Positions 8,171-17,743 of a stretch of 64,000 nt of DNA are shown here, piece by piece (position 1 is the stretch's first letter; every line of letters starts with the position of its first letter). Source of the DNA: Methylocystis echinoides (lineage in GTDB: Bacteria; Pseudomonadota; Alphaproteobacteria; Rhizobiales; Beijerinckiaceae); the NCBI RefSeq assembly GCF_027923385.1, contig NZ_BSEC01000001.1, forward strand, positions 434,001 to 498,000, written 5' to 3'. A program made the position numbers and the translations under genes. Below the pieces are notes generated by a model. The model was not told where the DNA came from. It saw nothing but the letters and a program-made list of their open reading frames with translations, and did not search any database.

Positions 8171-8227
8171 GCCGCGCGGCCACGCGGCGCCAAGTGCGCG
8201 CCGCGCGGTCACGCCGCGCCAAGTGCG
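8171..8227 (+). repeat. Direct repeat, 28 bp, two copies
   Basis: Copies at 8171-8198 and 8200-8227 both read GCCGCGCGG(C/T)CACGC(G/C)GCGCCAAGTGCG, differing at two positions, one base apart. Each copy is itself partly palindromic. The CAAGTGCGGCGC core is related in reverse complement to the tandem repeat at 1618-1703, which may be a loose relationship of GC-rich sequence only. Confidence 0.75.
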
Positions 8228-8288
8228 TTCGCGCACATTCGGCGCGCGCGAAAGTCGTTAACAAAGAGTTAACGATGAGGAGGACGTC

Positions 8289-8420
8289 ATGAAAGCTGTC
8301 GTCGCCACCGGTGTGTTGGGAGCCGTCGCCATCGCCGTCATGACGGAGATCATGAGCGTTGTGATGACGCTCTCCGCCATGCATCATGTCGCCGCCTATA
8401 ATTCCTGGATGGGGATGTGA
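8289..8420 (+). CDS. Tiny Met/His-rich membrane peptide
   Basis: A 43-codon frame begins MKAVVATGVLGAVAIAVMTE and ends HHVAAYNSWMGM. It has seven methionines besides the start and a His pair, and reads as one hydrophobic helix with a polar tail. GAGGAGG lies six bases before the ATG, which makes translation likely. Met and His enrichment could mean copper contact, but nothing else supports that. It is followed closely by the exported protein at 8457, perhaps in one transcript. Confidence 0.55.
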   Translation: MKAVVATGVLGAVAIAVMTEIMSVVMTLSAMHHVAAYNSWMGM

Positions 8421-8456
8421 TAAAACCCCGTCCCGGCGCAACGGCGGGGCGGGAAG

Positions 8457-9134
8457 ATGACGAGAGCGGCTCTGTGGAAATGCGCCGTGGCGGTCGCGGC
8501 GGCGGCGCCTGCGGGCGCCCGCGCGGAGCCGGTCTGGTCGCAGGACTTCGTCTCGCGCGTCGAGGTTCTCGCGCTGATCCAGACGCTCAACGCGTCCCTG
8601 CTGGCCAGCCGCAGCGCCACCGCCACCCTCGAGAAATGGTGCGCCGATCATCATATGGCGGCGGAACCGAAAATCGTCGCCATCCGCAACGCCGGGCCCG
8701 AGCGGGAGCCGGCCGCCGAAACGCGCGCGCGCCTTGCGCTTGCGCCGGGCGAACCCGTGAAATACCGCCGCGTCGCGCTGCGTTGCGGCGGCCATGTCCT
8801 CTCCGAGGCGGATAACTGGTATGTGCCGGGCCGCCTCACCAGCGAGATGAACCGCGCGCTGGAGACGACCGACACGCCCTTCGGCAAGGCCGTCGCGCCC
8901 CTTCAGCCCTTTCGCCGCACCATCGAGATGACGATGCGCTGGTCGCCGCTGCCCGAGGGCTGGGAACTGTCGCCCCCAGCCGTGCCGACCCCGGGCGCGC
9001 TCGCCCTGCCGCATGAAATTTTCGAGCACAAGGCCGTTCTCTACACGGCCGACCAGAAGCCCTTCTCGGAAGTGCACGAGCATTATACAAGCGAAATCCT
9101 TGACTTCGCGGCGCCGGCGGCGGGCGCCAAATAG
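8457..9134 (+). CDS. Exported protein, possibly chorismate lyase-like fold
   Basis: A 225-residue protein. Residues 1-23 (MTRAALWKCAVAVAAAAPAGARA) are a signal peptide. The body contains YRRVALRCGGHVLSEADNWY and PGRLTSEMNRALETTDTPFG, a pattern reminiscent of the UbiC/UTRA chorismate lyase-like fold, in which an R-R...S-E-x-W-x-P core binds a small ligand. A periplasmic location makes a role in ubiquinone synthesis unlikely. The fold assignment is from pattern memory and is uncertain. The gene follows the 43-residue peptide by 36 bases. Confidence 0.65.
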   Translation: MTRAALWKCAVAVAAAAPAGARAEPVWSQDFVSRVEVLALIQTLNASLLASRSATATLEKWCADHHMAAEPKIVAIRNAGPEREPAAETRARLALAPGEPVKYRRVALRCGGHVLSEADNWYVPGRLTSEMNRALETTDTPFGKAVAPLQPFRRTIEMTMRWSPLPEGWELSPPAVPTPGALALPHEIFEHKAVLYTADQKPFSEVHEHYTSEILDFAAPAAGAK

Positions 9135-9222
9135 CGCCGGCCGGCCGCCCGCGCTGCGGGCTATGCTCGGCGGCGCTTTACGCTTATTCCTTTACCGGAC
9201 TAACGAAATGGGCGGGTGTTTC

Positions 9223-9999
9223 ATGGACGAATGGTATTACGCCGAGAATGGCGAGAGCGTCGGGCCGGTGGCGGCCGAGGTCGTGGCGCGGGCCGTTGCG
9301 GACGCAGGGGATCAGGCTGTGCTCGTCTGGTCGCCGGGAATGCCCGATTGGGTCGACGGCCGGGACCTCCCGCAATTCGCCGCCAAGGATGCGGCCGGCG
9401 CGGCCCCCGCGGCCCTGTTCGGCGCCGGGACGCGCATCGTCGCGGAGAAGCGCGCCGTGGCCGAGCCGACGACCGACTCCCGCGGCAAGACCCTCATCAA
9501 GCGCGCGCGCCACGAACTGCTCGCCTATGTGGGCATCGCGACCTATCTCTTCGTCTGGTTCTGCGCCCTGATGTTCTACAAGTCGACCGTCCTGAAAGGG
9601 GCCGGCGTCGATCTCGCGCCTTTTGGCGTCGCGGCGCTCGTCAAATCGCTCATCCTGGCGAAATTCATTCTGCTTCTGGAAGCGGTGCAGCTCGGCGCGC
9701 GGCGTGGCAAGGGCGCCATTCTCATCGTGCAGATTGCGCTGCGCGCGCTGATCTTCACCGTCGCTCTCGCGATCATGACCGTGATCGAGGAAATCGTCGT
9801 CGGCTATTTCCACGGACATGGCGCGAAAGAATCCCTGAGCGGCCTGATCACCGCGACGTCGCCGTCTCAGGTGCTGGCGACCGCCATTTTGATGTTCCTC
9901 GTGCTCGTTCCCTATCTCGCCTTCCGCCGCATCGCGCTGGAAGTCGGCCAACTGCCCGAGCTTTTGTTCACCCGTCGGGGAATAAAAGAGGCGGCCTGA
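9223..9999 (+). CDS. GYF_2-domain membrane protein
   Basis: 258 residues. The N-terminus MDEWYYAENGESVGPV, with WSPGMPDWVDG further on, is the GYF_2 (DUF4339) signature: W-x-Y...G-P followed by V-W-x-x-G-M-x-x-W. About residues 100-240 hold three or four membrane helices (LLAYVGIATYLFVWFCALMF, a segment near 145-165, ALIFTVALAIMTVIEEIVVG and ILMFLVLVPYLAF). GYF_2 domains are thought to be peptide-binding or sensor modules in membrane proteins. The ATG at 9223 is chosen because the family starts there; upstream in-frame starts add only arginine-rich non-family sequence. Confidence 0.75.
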   Translation: MDEWYYAENGESVGPVAAEVVARAVADAGDQAVLVWSPGMPDWVDGRDLPQFAAKDAAGAAPAALFGAGTRIVAEKRAVAEPTTDSRGKTLIKRARHELLAYVGIATYLFVWFCALMFYKSTVLKGAGVDLAPFGVAALVKSLILAKFILLLEAVQLGARRGKGAILIVQIALRALIFTVALAIMTVIEEIVVGYFHGHGAKESLSGLITATSPSQVLATAILMFLVLVPYLAFRRIALEVGQLPELLFTRRGIKEAA

Positions 10000-10053
10000 G
10001 GCCGCCTCGACAATCGGGACGCGGGACATATGGCGAGGCCGCTCTGAGCCCTT

Positions 10054-10608
10054 TCAGAGCGGCTTGCCCGCGCTCTTCGCCCAGTTGGGCATCATCTCAT
10101 TGCTTGGCAGCGTCTGATCGGTGAGCTTGCGCGCCTGCGCGACGCCGGCGATCGGCAGCGTTCCCGGCTCCAGCAGGCCGATCTGCACGAGCACCGAGGC
10201 CTGATCCCAGTAAATATGCTCATGCGCGAGTTTGCCGTCGCGAAACCGCGCAATGGCGACGAGGGGCACGTCGATCCGTCGTCCCGTTGGCGCGACGCCG
10301 GGCAGCATCCAGTCGACTTCATGCGTATGCGTGAAACTGAACAGCATTTCATCGACGACGCTCTCGGCGCCGACGGTGCGGCTGATGGAGGTGAGCGTCG
10401 TGTCGGGCGGATTGGCGCCGATGAAATGATATTTGTAAAAACGCTTCAGCTCGTCATGCCCGACGCCGCCGGTCATGGTCGGGATGTGGTTGACGTAAGG
10501 GGCGTCGACCATGGTCGCCATTGTGGCGTCGACATCGCGCGCTTCGAATTCGTAGCGGCAATGTTCGTCCCATAAGGCGGCGAGATCGTATTGCGCATCT
10601 TTCGACAT
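10054..10608 (-). CDS. NTF2/SnoaL-like protein
   Basis: A 184-residue protein beginning MSKDAQYDLAALWDEHCRYE. The pattern (residue blocks for VDAPYVNHIPTMTGGVGHDE, FIGANPPDTTLTSISRTVG and HEVDWMLPGVAPTGRRIDVP) is that of the cone-shaped SnoaL/NTF2 alpha+beta fold, used by small cyclases, isomerases and hydrolases. AAAGGGG before the ATG supports this start rather than an in-frame upstream one. It lies 47 bases downstream of the P450 gene on the same strand, so the two may act on one substrate; that substrate is unknown. Confidence 0.75.
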   Translation of the reverse strand: MSKDAQYDLAALWDEHCRYEFEARDVDATMATMVDAPYVNHIPTMTGGVGHDELKRFYKYHFIGANPPDTTLTSISRTVGAESVVDEMLFSFTHTHEVDWMLPGVAPTGRRIDVPLVAIARFRDGKLAHEHIYWDQASVLVQIGLLEPGTLPIAGVAQARKLTDQTLPSNEMMPNWAKSAGKPL

Positions 10609-10655
10609 GGTCGCCCCTTTGCTGTTTTGCGGCGAATGTGGTCGGCGCGTCGCCG

Positions 10656-12014
10656 CTAGGGCAAGGGCGCCAGCGTCACCCGCAGCCCGTCGCGCGGGCG
10701 CGGGATCGGCCAGTATTGCCATGCCGGCCTGTAATCAGGCGGCGCGACGAGCCGCGTCGTCGTGAGCAGATGATAGGCGAAACACTTCGCCTGCAAATAG
10801 GCGAAATGCAGGCCGAGGCACATATGCGCGCCGCCGCCGAAGGGCACATAAGCATATTTGTGACGCGCGCGCTGGGCCTCCGGCGTGAAGCGACGAGGAT
10901 CGAATGTCGCGGGCTCGGGCCAGTGCTGCGGCATGTGGTGCGTATAGAGCGGGTTGATCGCCACGCAGGCGCCCGCGGGAATCCGATAGCCGCCAAATTC
11001 CACCTCGCGCAGCGCGCAGCGCAGGACGGAGGGCGCCGGGGGAATGATGCGCATGGATTCGTTGAACGCCATTTCGACGAGCGGCAGATCGCGCAGCCGC
11101 TCGAAGGGCAGCGGCTCGCCTCTGGCGAGACCGAGCGCGAGAACCTCCTCGCGCAACTGCTCCTGCCATGCCGGATTGACGGAGAGAAAATAGACGAAGG
11201 ACGTGAGCGACGAGGCGAGCGTGTCATGCGCGGCCATCATCAGGAAATTCATGTGATCGGCGACTTCCTGCGCGGTCAGGAGCGCGCCGTCCTCCATCGT
11301 CGCCTTGCACAGTTCCGTGAACAGATCGGTCCCGTCGCCGCCGCGCCGCCGCTCCATCTCCCTTGTGAAATAGTCGACCATGTCGGCGCGCGCCTTCACG
11401 CCGCGATACATCTGCGTGCCCGGAATCGGCCGGCGCACGACGCTCACCGCGGCGGCGACCATCTCGATATACGCCTGCTTGATGCGGCTGATGTCGGCGC
11501 CGACGCCGGCGCCGAGAAAGGACATCGCCGCAAGGTCGAGCGTCATTTCCTTGATCGCCGGATAAAAGCGCAGATCGCGCGTCTGTTTCAGCCTGGCGAT
11601 CCCGGCCGCGACGCCGCTGTTGAGACTGTTGAGATAGGCTTGCAACGGCCCCGATTTGAAGGCGACGGACAGCGCCTTGCGATGCAGCCGATGCTCGTCG
11701 AAATCGAGCAGCATCAGCCCGCGCGGAAAGAGGCGATCGAGAATGATCCCCCAGCCGAGCGCGTTGGAAAGCGCCTTCGCTTCGTCGAGCAGCAGGAATT
11801 CATTGGCTTCGGGGCCAAGCAGCGTGACCGTATGCGCGCCCAGAATATAGCTGCGATAGACGGGGCCATATCGTTTGGCGAAGTCTTCGGTGGCGCCCTT
11901 GGGGTCGGCGAGAACCTTGAGCGTATGGCCGATGATGGGCCAGCCGCTCGAGCCGGGAATTCTCGCCAGCGCGGCGCGCGTCGGCGCGGGTATCGTCTCG
12001 GCGACAGCGGACAT
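10656..12014 (-). CDS. Cytochrome P450
   Basis: A 452-residue P450, normal length for the family. The haem-binding loop is FGGGAHMCLG with the axial Cys near residue 395, the I-helix oxygen-activation motif is AHDTLASS, and the K-helix ExxR is ESMR. No signal or membrane anchor is visible, so it is probably soluble and needs separate ferredoxin and reductase partners, none of which is adjacent. It resembles bacterial P450s of the CYP120/CYP26-like sort, which oxidise terpenoid or retinoid-like molecules; that is a tentative likeness. It probably shares a transcript with the NTF2-like gene downstream. Confidence 0.9.
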   Translation of the reverse strand: MSAVAETIPAPTRAALARIPGSSGWPIIGHTLKVLADPKGATEDFAKRYGPVYRSYILGAHTVTLLGPEANEFLLLDEAKALSNALGWGIILDRLFPRGLMLLDFDEHRLHRKALSVAFKSGPLQAYLNSLNSGVAAGIARLKQTRDLRFYPAIKEMTLDLAAMSFLGAGVGADISRIKQAYIEMVAAAVSVVRRPIPGTQMYRGVKARADMVDYFTREMERRRGGDGTDLFTELCKATMEDGALLTAQEVADHMNFLMMAAHDTLASSLTSFVYFLSVNPAWQEQLREEVLALGLARGEPLPFERLRDLPLVEMAFNESMRIIPPAPSVLRCALREVEFGGYRIPAGACVAINPLYTHHMPQHWPEPATFDPRRFTPEAQRARHKYAYVPFGGGAHMCLGLHFAYLQAKCFAYHLLTTTRLVAPPDYRPAWQYWPIPRPRDGLRVTLAPLP

Positions 12015-12161
12015 AATGAAATCTCGCTATAAATGCAGGAATAAGCCAAGCTTTCTCGCTCGAGACAAAATACGCCAGACGCGACGGCGCATCAACGCGC
12101 GCCGTTTGACGAAGCCGCTCTCGCGGCGGGCGCTCGATGCGATGATCAGGAAAGAAGAGGT

Positions 12162-12587
12162 TTACGACAGATTGGCCGGCGGGCGGATGTTGTTTGCCGG
12201 ATTGGTGTCATGTCTCGAAAGCCGCAGGATCAGGCCCTGGCCGACGAGTGGTTCGAGATCGGCCGCGAGCGCGTCGGCGACGGATTTCGGGTAGACCTCT
12301 TCTCCCGAAACGACGAGCGCGAAAGCCTTGAGATGTTTCGCGCGCTTTTCAGGATCGTCGATCGTCAGCTTCGTCCATTTGTAGAGCGGAAACGCCGCGA
12401 CGCCGGACTTCTCCGCCTCGGCAACATAGTCTTCGAAGGCCTGAAGCTGATTGCGCAAGGCGGCGTCATGTTTTTCGAGAATATGCGCGATCGGCCGCAG
12501 ACGCCCGTCTCCCGGGTCCCTGCGCGCAATTTCCGCATCCGCCGCGTCGAGATAAATTCGGACCTGATGTTGCCATTCACCGCTCAT
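12162..12587 (-). CDS. Hypothetical protein
   Basis: A 141-residue acidic, mostly helical protein that starts MSGEWQHQVRIYLDAADAEI. It contains LEKHDAALRNQLQAFEDYVA, which looks like a coiled helix, and FPLYKWTKLTIDDPEKRAKH. No signal peptide, membrane segment or catalytic motif is visible and I do not recognise the family. AAGGCGCC precedes the ATG. The gene stands alone between the P450 gene and a gene-poor stretch. Confidence 0.65.
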   Translation of the reverse strand: MSGEWQHQVRIYLDAADAEIARRDPGDGRLRPIAHILEKHDAALRNQLQAFEDYVAEAEKSGVAAFPLYKWTKLTIDDPEKRAKHLKAFALVVSGEEVYPKSVADALAADLEPLVGQGLILRLSRHDTNPANNIRPPANLS

Positions 12588-12899
12588 GACCGGGCGCCTT
12601 TTCAGTAATCGACACCAAGGTAGAGCGGCGGCGGCCAGTGGCCAGTCGCGGTCTGGAAGCTGGTTTGGGGAGCGGTCGCGTTCAAAGAAGAGTTTGCGAA
12701 TTTATCGCTTTCTTTGTTTCGCAGTCGCGAAGACGGCGACTGCGTTGCACAAGGAATACTGCTGTAATTAAGCAACAGGCAGGAAAAACACATGTTGTCG
12801 GCGTCGAGCTCTCTTGATTAATCGGCGAGATCGACCGACCCTTATCGTCAAGTAGTATCCATGCCCGCCTTCCTGAGAGGCGGGCCGAGGAGATCGACG
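12588..12899. other. Gene-poor, AT-richer stretch with two hairpins
   Basis: I see no convincing gene here. Two perfect inverted repeats stand out. GCAGTCGC at 12721-12728 pairs with GCGACTGC at 12736-12743. GCCCGCCT at 12863-12870 pairs with AGGCGGGC at 12878-12885, the latter just before the ribosome binding site of the gene at 12900. Neither has a T-run, so they are not classic terminators. The stretch probably holds the promoter and leader of that gene; a small RNA is possible but unsupported. Confidence 0.5.
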
Positions 12900-13085
12900 A
12901 TGAGGAAATCTCAAAACGATCGGGACCCCATCAAGGAGTTCATCAGAAGCATTGCGCCACGACTCGAACGCCTGACGTCCGGCGAGGCCAAATCCGGCCT
13001 TCCGGCGCGCAATCGCCCGGGTTTTTCGCAGGAGACCCGGTCGCGGCACGCGCGGCGCGTCGACACGGTTCTGGGAACCTCGTGA
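12900..13085 (+). CDS. Small basic protein of unknown function
   Basis: Sixty-one residues, from MRKSQNDRDPIKEFIRSIAP to a C-terminal RVDTVLGTS, rich in Arg, Lys and Ser. GAGGAG lies seven bases before the ATG. A stable hairpin sits immediately before that site and could hide or present it. No domain recognised. Confidence 0.5.
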   Translation: MRKSQNDRDPIKEFIRSIAPRLERLTSGEAKSGLPARNRPGFSQETRSRHARRVDTVLGTS

Positions 13086-13161
13086 GGGGGGTGGGGCGGC
13101 GGGGGAGAGGCGCGCGCCGGCGCCAATCGCGCATGCGCCGCCTTCCCGTCCCGGTCCCGGC

Positions 13162-13554
13162 TTATTGAGGCGCCGGGGACGCTCTGAGGATGAGTTTGGC
13201 TCCCTCGCATTCAGCGTAGCCGATCAGCCCCGCCTTCTGCGTGCTCGCGGCTGCGGGCGTATGACCGCTCCAGACACAGCTTTTCTTGCCATCCGTCCGG
13301 TCCGTCAGATTGAGCGTGTAAACGCCGTCGGTGATCGCACCGTCGATTTTGTAGGCGAGCGGCGCGCCCCTGCCCGACATCATGTCGGCCGTCCCGGAAA
13401 CTTTGCCTGCGACGACCTCCAGGGTCCATGTGCCCTGCGCCCCTTTGATGCCGGCGGTGTTCTCTTCGGTGACGAGCCATTTCTCGCTCGCCGCCAGCGC
13501 CGGCGACGCCATGGCAAGAATTGCAAGGATGGATGCAAGGGTCAGCTTGGACAT
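13162..13554 (-). CDS. Small exported protein
   Basis: 130 residues starting MSKLTLASILAILAMASPAL, a signal peptide cleaved near ALAAS. The mature part is a likely beta-rich domain with WTLEVVAGKVSGTADMMSG, LTDRTDGKKSCVWSG and a second Cys in IGYAECEGAK, so one disulphide is possible. GGAGGAGAT upstream fixes the start; the longer frame adds an arginine-rich, non-signal stretch. Function unknown; similar secreted beta proteins are common in Hyphomicrobiales. Confidence 0.72.
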   Translation of the reverse strand: MSKLTLASILAILAMASPALAASEKWLVTEENTAGIKGAQGTWTLEVVAGKVSGTADMMSGRGAPLAYKIDGAITDGVYTLNLTDRTDGKKSCVWSGHTPAAASTQKAGLIGYAECEGAKLILRASPAPQ

Positions 13555-13688
13555 GAATGATCTCCTCCGTTCGCGCGCCGGCTTGTCGCCGATCGTCGGG
13601 GAGCAGGGTCGCTCAACGCGCCGTCGCCCGCAACTGTGCAATCGCGCTGCGGCCGCCCGCATGGCGATCCTAAGGGCCGGATGTGGCG

Positions 13689-14627
13689 TCAGCGATCGAG
13701 ATTGAGCTTTGAGTCAGCCTTGTTCTCGATGGTCGGCTCGCTCGCGATCGCCCTGGGTTTCGGCGGGTTCGACGGCGCCGGAGTGTCCGGGGACGCGGCC
13801 GTGCTCTGGCGGTTCGGCGCCGGCGCTTTCCCGAGGACTGTCGGCGGCGCCGCCGGCGTCGCCGATGGCTTGGGGACGGGCTCGGGCGCCGGCGCGGCGG
13901 CGCGTTTCAGCGCGGGCGCGGGCGACGCTTTTGCCGAGGGCGGGGGCTCCTGCGCCGCGAGTGAACGGCGATCGGCGCGCAATTTGTGGTTTGTCGCGGG
14001 GAGACGGGCGAGGGCCGACTCGCTCCTTGCCGCCGGCTTCGAATGAAGGCCGGTCCTCGCCGGGTTTCCGGCGGGGATTGGCGTGGCTTTCTGCGGACCG
14101 CCGAGGGCGCGGCCGGACGGCGGATGCGGATCGAGGCGTGGGGCCTGACGGGGTTCCATGCGGCTCATCGGCGGCGGCGGCGATGACGCCGACATGGGGG
14201 GCATGGGCGGCATGGCTGGAATCGGCGCCAGTCGCGCCACCGGCGGCGGCAGCTCCCGTCTCTCGACGTCGGGCGGGTAGCCGCGCGCTTCCGGCGGCTC
14301 CATTTGCGGTCGGCGGGGGTAGGGCGGCTCATAGCCGTCGGGTTCACGCTGGCGGTATCGGTCCGATGGCTCATAGCGCTCGGCGAGGGCGTCGCGCGGG
14401 GGCGGGCCATAGCGGTAATCGGGAGGGCCGCGACGATACGGGCCGCCGGCGTCCGGCCCATCTTCCGGCGCGCCATATTCCTCGTCGGACTGGGCCTCGC
14501 CGTCAGGATAGGGAGGCGTGTCGTAGCTTTGGGCGCAGGAGGGGCCGAGCGCGGCGAGAAAAGCGAAAGCGGCGGCTGACGCGCGAAGATGGGCCAGGAG
14601 CGCCCGTGCATAACTGATGGCTGTCAT
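13689..14627 (-). CDS. Proline-rich exported protein
   Basis: 312 residues. A hydrophobic segment ending LGPSCAQSYD near residue 33 looks like a signal peptide. The rest is low-complexity: Pro/Tyr/Arg/Glu-rich to about residue 120 (for example PPDYRYGPPPRDALAERYEP), then Pro/Met-rich with MPPMPPM, then Ala/Pro/Lys-rich to the end. There is no folded domain that I can see. Such proteins can span or bind the cell envelope. Start is not firmly fixed; the ribosome binding site is weak. Confidence 0.6.
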   Translation of the reverse strand: MTAISYARALLAHLRASAAAFAFLAALGPSCAQSYDTPPYPDGEAQSDEEYGAPEDGPDAGGPYRRGPPDYRYGPPPRDALAERYEPSDRYRQREPDGYEPPYPRRPQMEPPEARGYPPDVERRELPPPVARLAPIPAMPPMPPMSASSPPPPMSRMEPRQAPRLDPHPPSGRALGGPQKATPIPAGNPARTGLHSKPAARSESALARLPATNHKLRADRRSLAAQEPPPSAKASPAPALKRAAAPAPEPVPKPSATPAAPPTVLGKAPAPNRQSTAASPDTPAPSNPPKPRAIASEPTIENKADSKLNLDR

Positions 14628-14897
14628 CGCGTCACAGGGTTGATCGCCGCTTGAAGTCTCGAGGCGGGAAGTGTCGACGAAGATTGCGGCGAGGTTTGGT
14701 CCGAAGGCGCATGCCGTTCAGCCAGTCTGATGGATGATTGCCGCCGTCGGCCCGGCGCGGTCGCTGTCCCGTTTCGGGATGCGGCAAAAGGCGATCTTGC
14801 GAAGTTTCGTATCTGTTCTAGCCTGTGCGAGTCGATCGCTACGGCGTGAGACGAAAATCCCTGATGTGGCGACGCCAGAGCAGCAAAGGGGGACGCG

Positions 14898-15107
14898 ATG
14901 ACGACGCAGGATTTTATTGTCACTGACCAGTCGAGCGTATGGTTGTTCGAGCCCCGCACGGAAGCCGCGCAGCGTTTCGTTCGCCAGCAGGTGGCGCTAG
15001 ACGAGTGGCTGTGGCTGGGCGAACGCTTCGCCGTTGATTATCTCGCGGCGGCGGCGCTGGCCGAGGATCTCGAAAACGAAGGCTTCATGGTTGAGACCCG
15101 GCACTGA
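14898..15107 (+). CDS. Small conserved-looking protein
   Basis: Sixty-nine residues, acidic and aromatic, from MTTQDFIVTDQSSVWLFEPR to ENEGFMVETRH, with LDEWLWLGERFAVDYLAAA in the middle. AAAGGGGG is placed ideally before the ATG and a strong terminator follows the stop, so this is a complete single-gene transcript. No family recognised with confidence. Confidence 0.7.
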   Translation: MTTQDFIVTDQSSVWLFEPRTEAAQRFVRQQVALDEWLWLGERFAVDYLAAAALAEDLENEGFMVETRH

Positions 15108-15130
15108 CCTGCCGGCCGAAGCTGACACCG

Positions 15131-15167
15131 CGCCTCGCGCATCAAAAGCGCGGGGCGTTCTGTTTTT
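15131..15167 (+). terminator. Rho-independent terminator
   Basis: CGCCTCGCGC and GCGCGGGGCG form a ten-pair stem with one G-T pair around ATCAAAA, followed by TTCTGTTTTT. It ends the transcript of the small gene at 14898. Confidence 0.85.
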
Positions 15168-15239
15168 CGACGGAGCAGCGGCCGGAAACGACGGCGGACG
15201 CCGTTTTCGGCCCCGGCGCGGCGCGACGGCCGCGCCGGA

Positions 15240-16310
<1,071 letters not shown>

Positions 16311-16393
16311 GGCTTGAAATTCCTTCTGGCACGATTTGAAGGCGACGGGCAACGGCTCAAGCAACATTGTGCATGATTTGTTCTCAAAGCCAA

Positions 16394-16408
16394 GTTCTTT
16401 TTTCGTTC
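16394..16408 (-). promoter_or_regulatory. LexA (SOS) box of recA
   Basis: GTTCTTTTTTCGTTC is a perfect GTTC-N7-GTTC, the alphaproteobacterial SOS box. A third GTTC lies ten bases to the left (16380-16383). The box is 84 bases before the recA GTG, in the promoter region, so LexA repression of recA is expected. Confidence 0.85.
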
Positions 16409-16890
16409 CTGTTCGCTCACCAATTGCGTGCGCGGATAAAGCAGTTGGCCGTTCCGTATGAACACCGTGTAGCGTCTGCCGTTAGCCGAAATTCTGGAGA
16501 CAGCTCTCCAAAGCGAGACAGATCCGCTCTTCCACGCGCGATAGGCGGGCGGCGAGCATGAATTTCAGGCGGCGTCCCGTCTTCTCGCGAACGAGGTCCG
16601 TCCTTGGTTCATCTTCGTCAGCAACATTCTTCGCTGCTTGATCGCCTTCATTTGTTATCTGCCGCGGCGGCCCCGCTCAGCGACGCAGGAAACCCGCCCC
16701 GGCAAATCCGATGGGACACGCGGGGCAGTATATTCTTTGTTTTCTCTTCTCCCCATTTTTGTTCCTGTCTGTATACAATCCCCCGGATCGGAGCCCTCTT
16801 CGTCACCCGGCGGATTTCGCGCGATTTTTCGGCCAGCGGGCGGGCGCGCCAAGCCGCGCCGCGCCTTATCCACAGGCGAGGAGGGCCCTT
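16409..16890. other. Intergenic stretch without a convincing gene
   Basis: Nearly 500 bases between the recA SOS box and the end of the pirin gene. Open frames here lack good starts or look like chance. An AT-richer patch at about 16725-16795 (with TTTGTTTTCTCTTC and TGTATACAATCCC) may hold a promoter or 3' regulatory sequence. I see no tRNA, hairpin terminator or repeat. Confidence 0.5.
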
Positions 16891-17595
16891 CTACAGGGGC
16901 AGGTCGAAAAGCAGCGCTTCCGCCTCGCTGGCGGTTTCGAGCACGACTTCCCCGGGGCCCGTCGCGGCGAGGCCGTCGCCGGCGCCCAGCTCCGCGCCAT
17001 TGACGGTGAGGCCGCCGCGCGCGACCTGTATCCAGACCCGGCGGCCCTCGGCCAGCGCCCGGCGGACCGTTTCGCCCGCCCCGAGCCGCGTCGCATAGAC
17101 CTCGGCGTCCTGATGGATGAGGAGGGCGCCGTCGCGCGCGTCGGGCGCGGCGATCAGGCGCAGCCGGCCGCGCATCTCCTCGGGCGAGAAGCGCTTCTGC
17201 TCATAGCCGGGCGCAAGGCCTGCGCGTTCCGGCACAATCCATATTTGCAGGAAATGGGCGGGCTCCGCGTCGGAAGCATTGTATTCGCTATGCCGCACGC
17301 CCGTTCCGGCGGTCATGCGCTGCACGTCGCCGCTCCGCACCACCCCGGCCGCGCCGGTGCTGTCCTTATGCGCCAGCGCGCCGTCGAGGACGTAGGAGAT
17401 GATCTCCATGTCTCGGTGCGGATGGGTCGGAAAGCCGCCGCCGGGCGCGACCCGATCCTCGTTGATCACGCGCAGCGGGCCGAAGCCCATATGCGCCGGA
17501 TCATAATAGTCGCCGAAAGAGAAGGTGTGGCGGCTGTCGAGCCAGCCAAGTTGGACCCCGCCGCGCTGATCGGCTTTGCGGATCGTCGTCTGCAT
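16891..17595 (-). CDS. Pirin-family cupin
   Basis: A 234-residue pirin, beginning MQTTIRKADQRGGVQLGWLD. The metal-binding His motif is FPTHPHRDMEIISYVLDGAL with a second pair in GTGVRHSEYN; pirins of the YhhW type bind Fe or Cu and several cleave quercetin-like flavonols. The C-terminal cupin has fewer metal ligands, as usual. GGGGGA six bases before the ATG at 17595 supports this start over the GTG at 17607. A possible EcfG-type promoter lies 150 bases upstream, but a hairpin intervenes. Confidence 0.88.
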   Translation of the reverse strand: MQTTIRKADQRGGVQLGWLDSRHTFSFGDYYDPAHMGFGPLRVINEDRVAPGGGFPTHPHRDMEIISYVLDGALAHKDSTGAAGVVRSGDVQRMTAGTGVRHSEYNASDAEPAHFLQIWIVPERAGLAPGYEQKRFSPEEMRGRLRLIAAPDARDGALLIHQDAEVYATRLGAGETVRRALAEGRRVWIQVARGGLTVNGAELGAGDGLAATGPGEVVLETASEAEALLFDLPL

Positions 17596-17675
17596 GCGAT
17601 CCCCCACTTTGCTCAGGACGGGGCCGACGGCCTGGCGCAGGGCTTCCGTCCGCCCGGCGCTGAACGACCGGGAAA

Positions 17676-17716
17676 AAGGAGAACCCGCCTCCCGGATTGC
17701 GTGCCTGGAGGCGGGT
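17676..17716 (-). terminator. Rho-independent terminator after the DUF1348 gene
   Basis: ACCCGCCTCC at 17683-17692 and GGAGGCGGGT at 17707-17716 form a perfect ten-pair stem. On the minus strand the stem is followed by TCTCCTTTTT, so it terminates leftward transcripts coming from the FemAB-like and DUF1348 genes. Confidence 0.65.
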
Positions 17717-17743
17717 CAAGGATTGCTCTCTGTGCGGCTGGAT

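Noticed and set aside
12602..12793. A leftward frame of 63 codons with Cys and Ser.
   Set aside because: No ribosome binding site, no conserved feature, and it overlaps the hairpin at 12721-12743.
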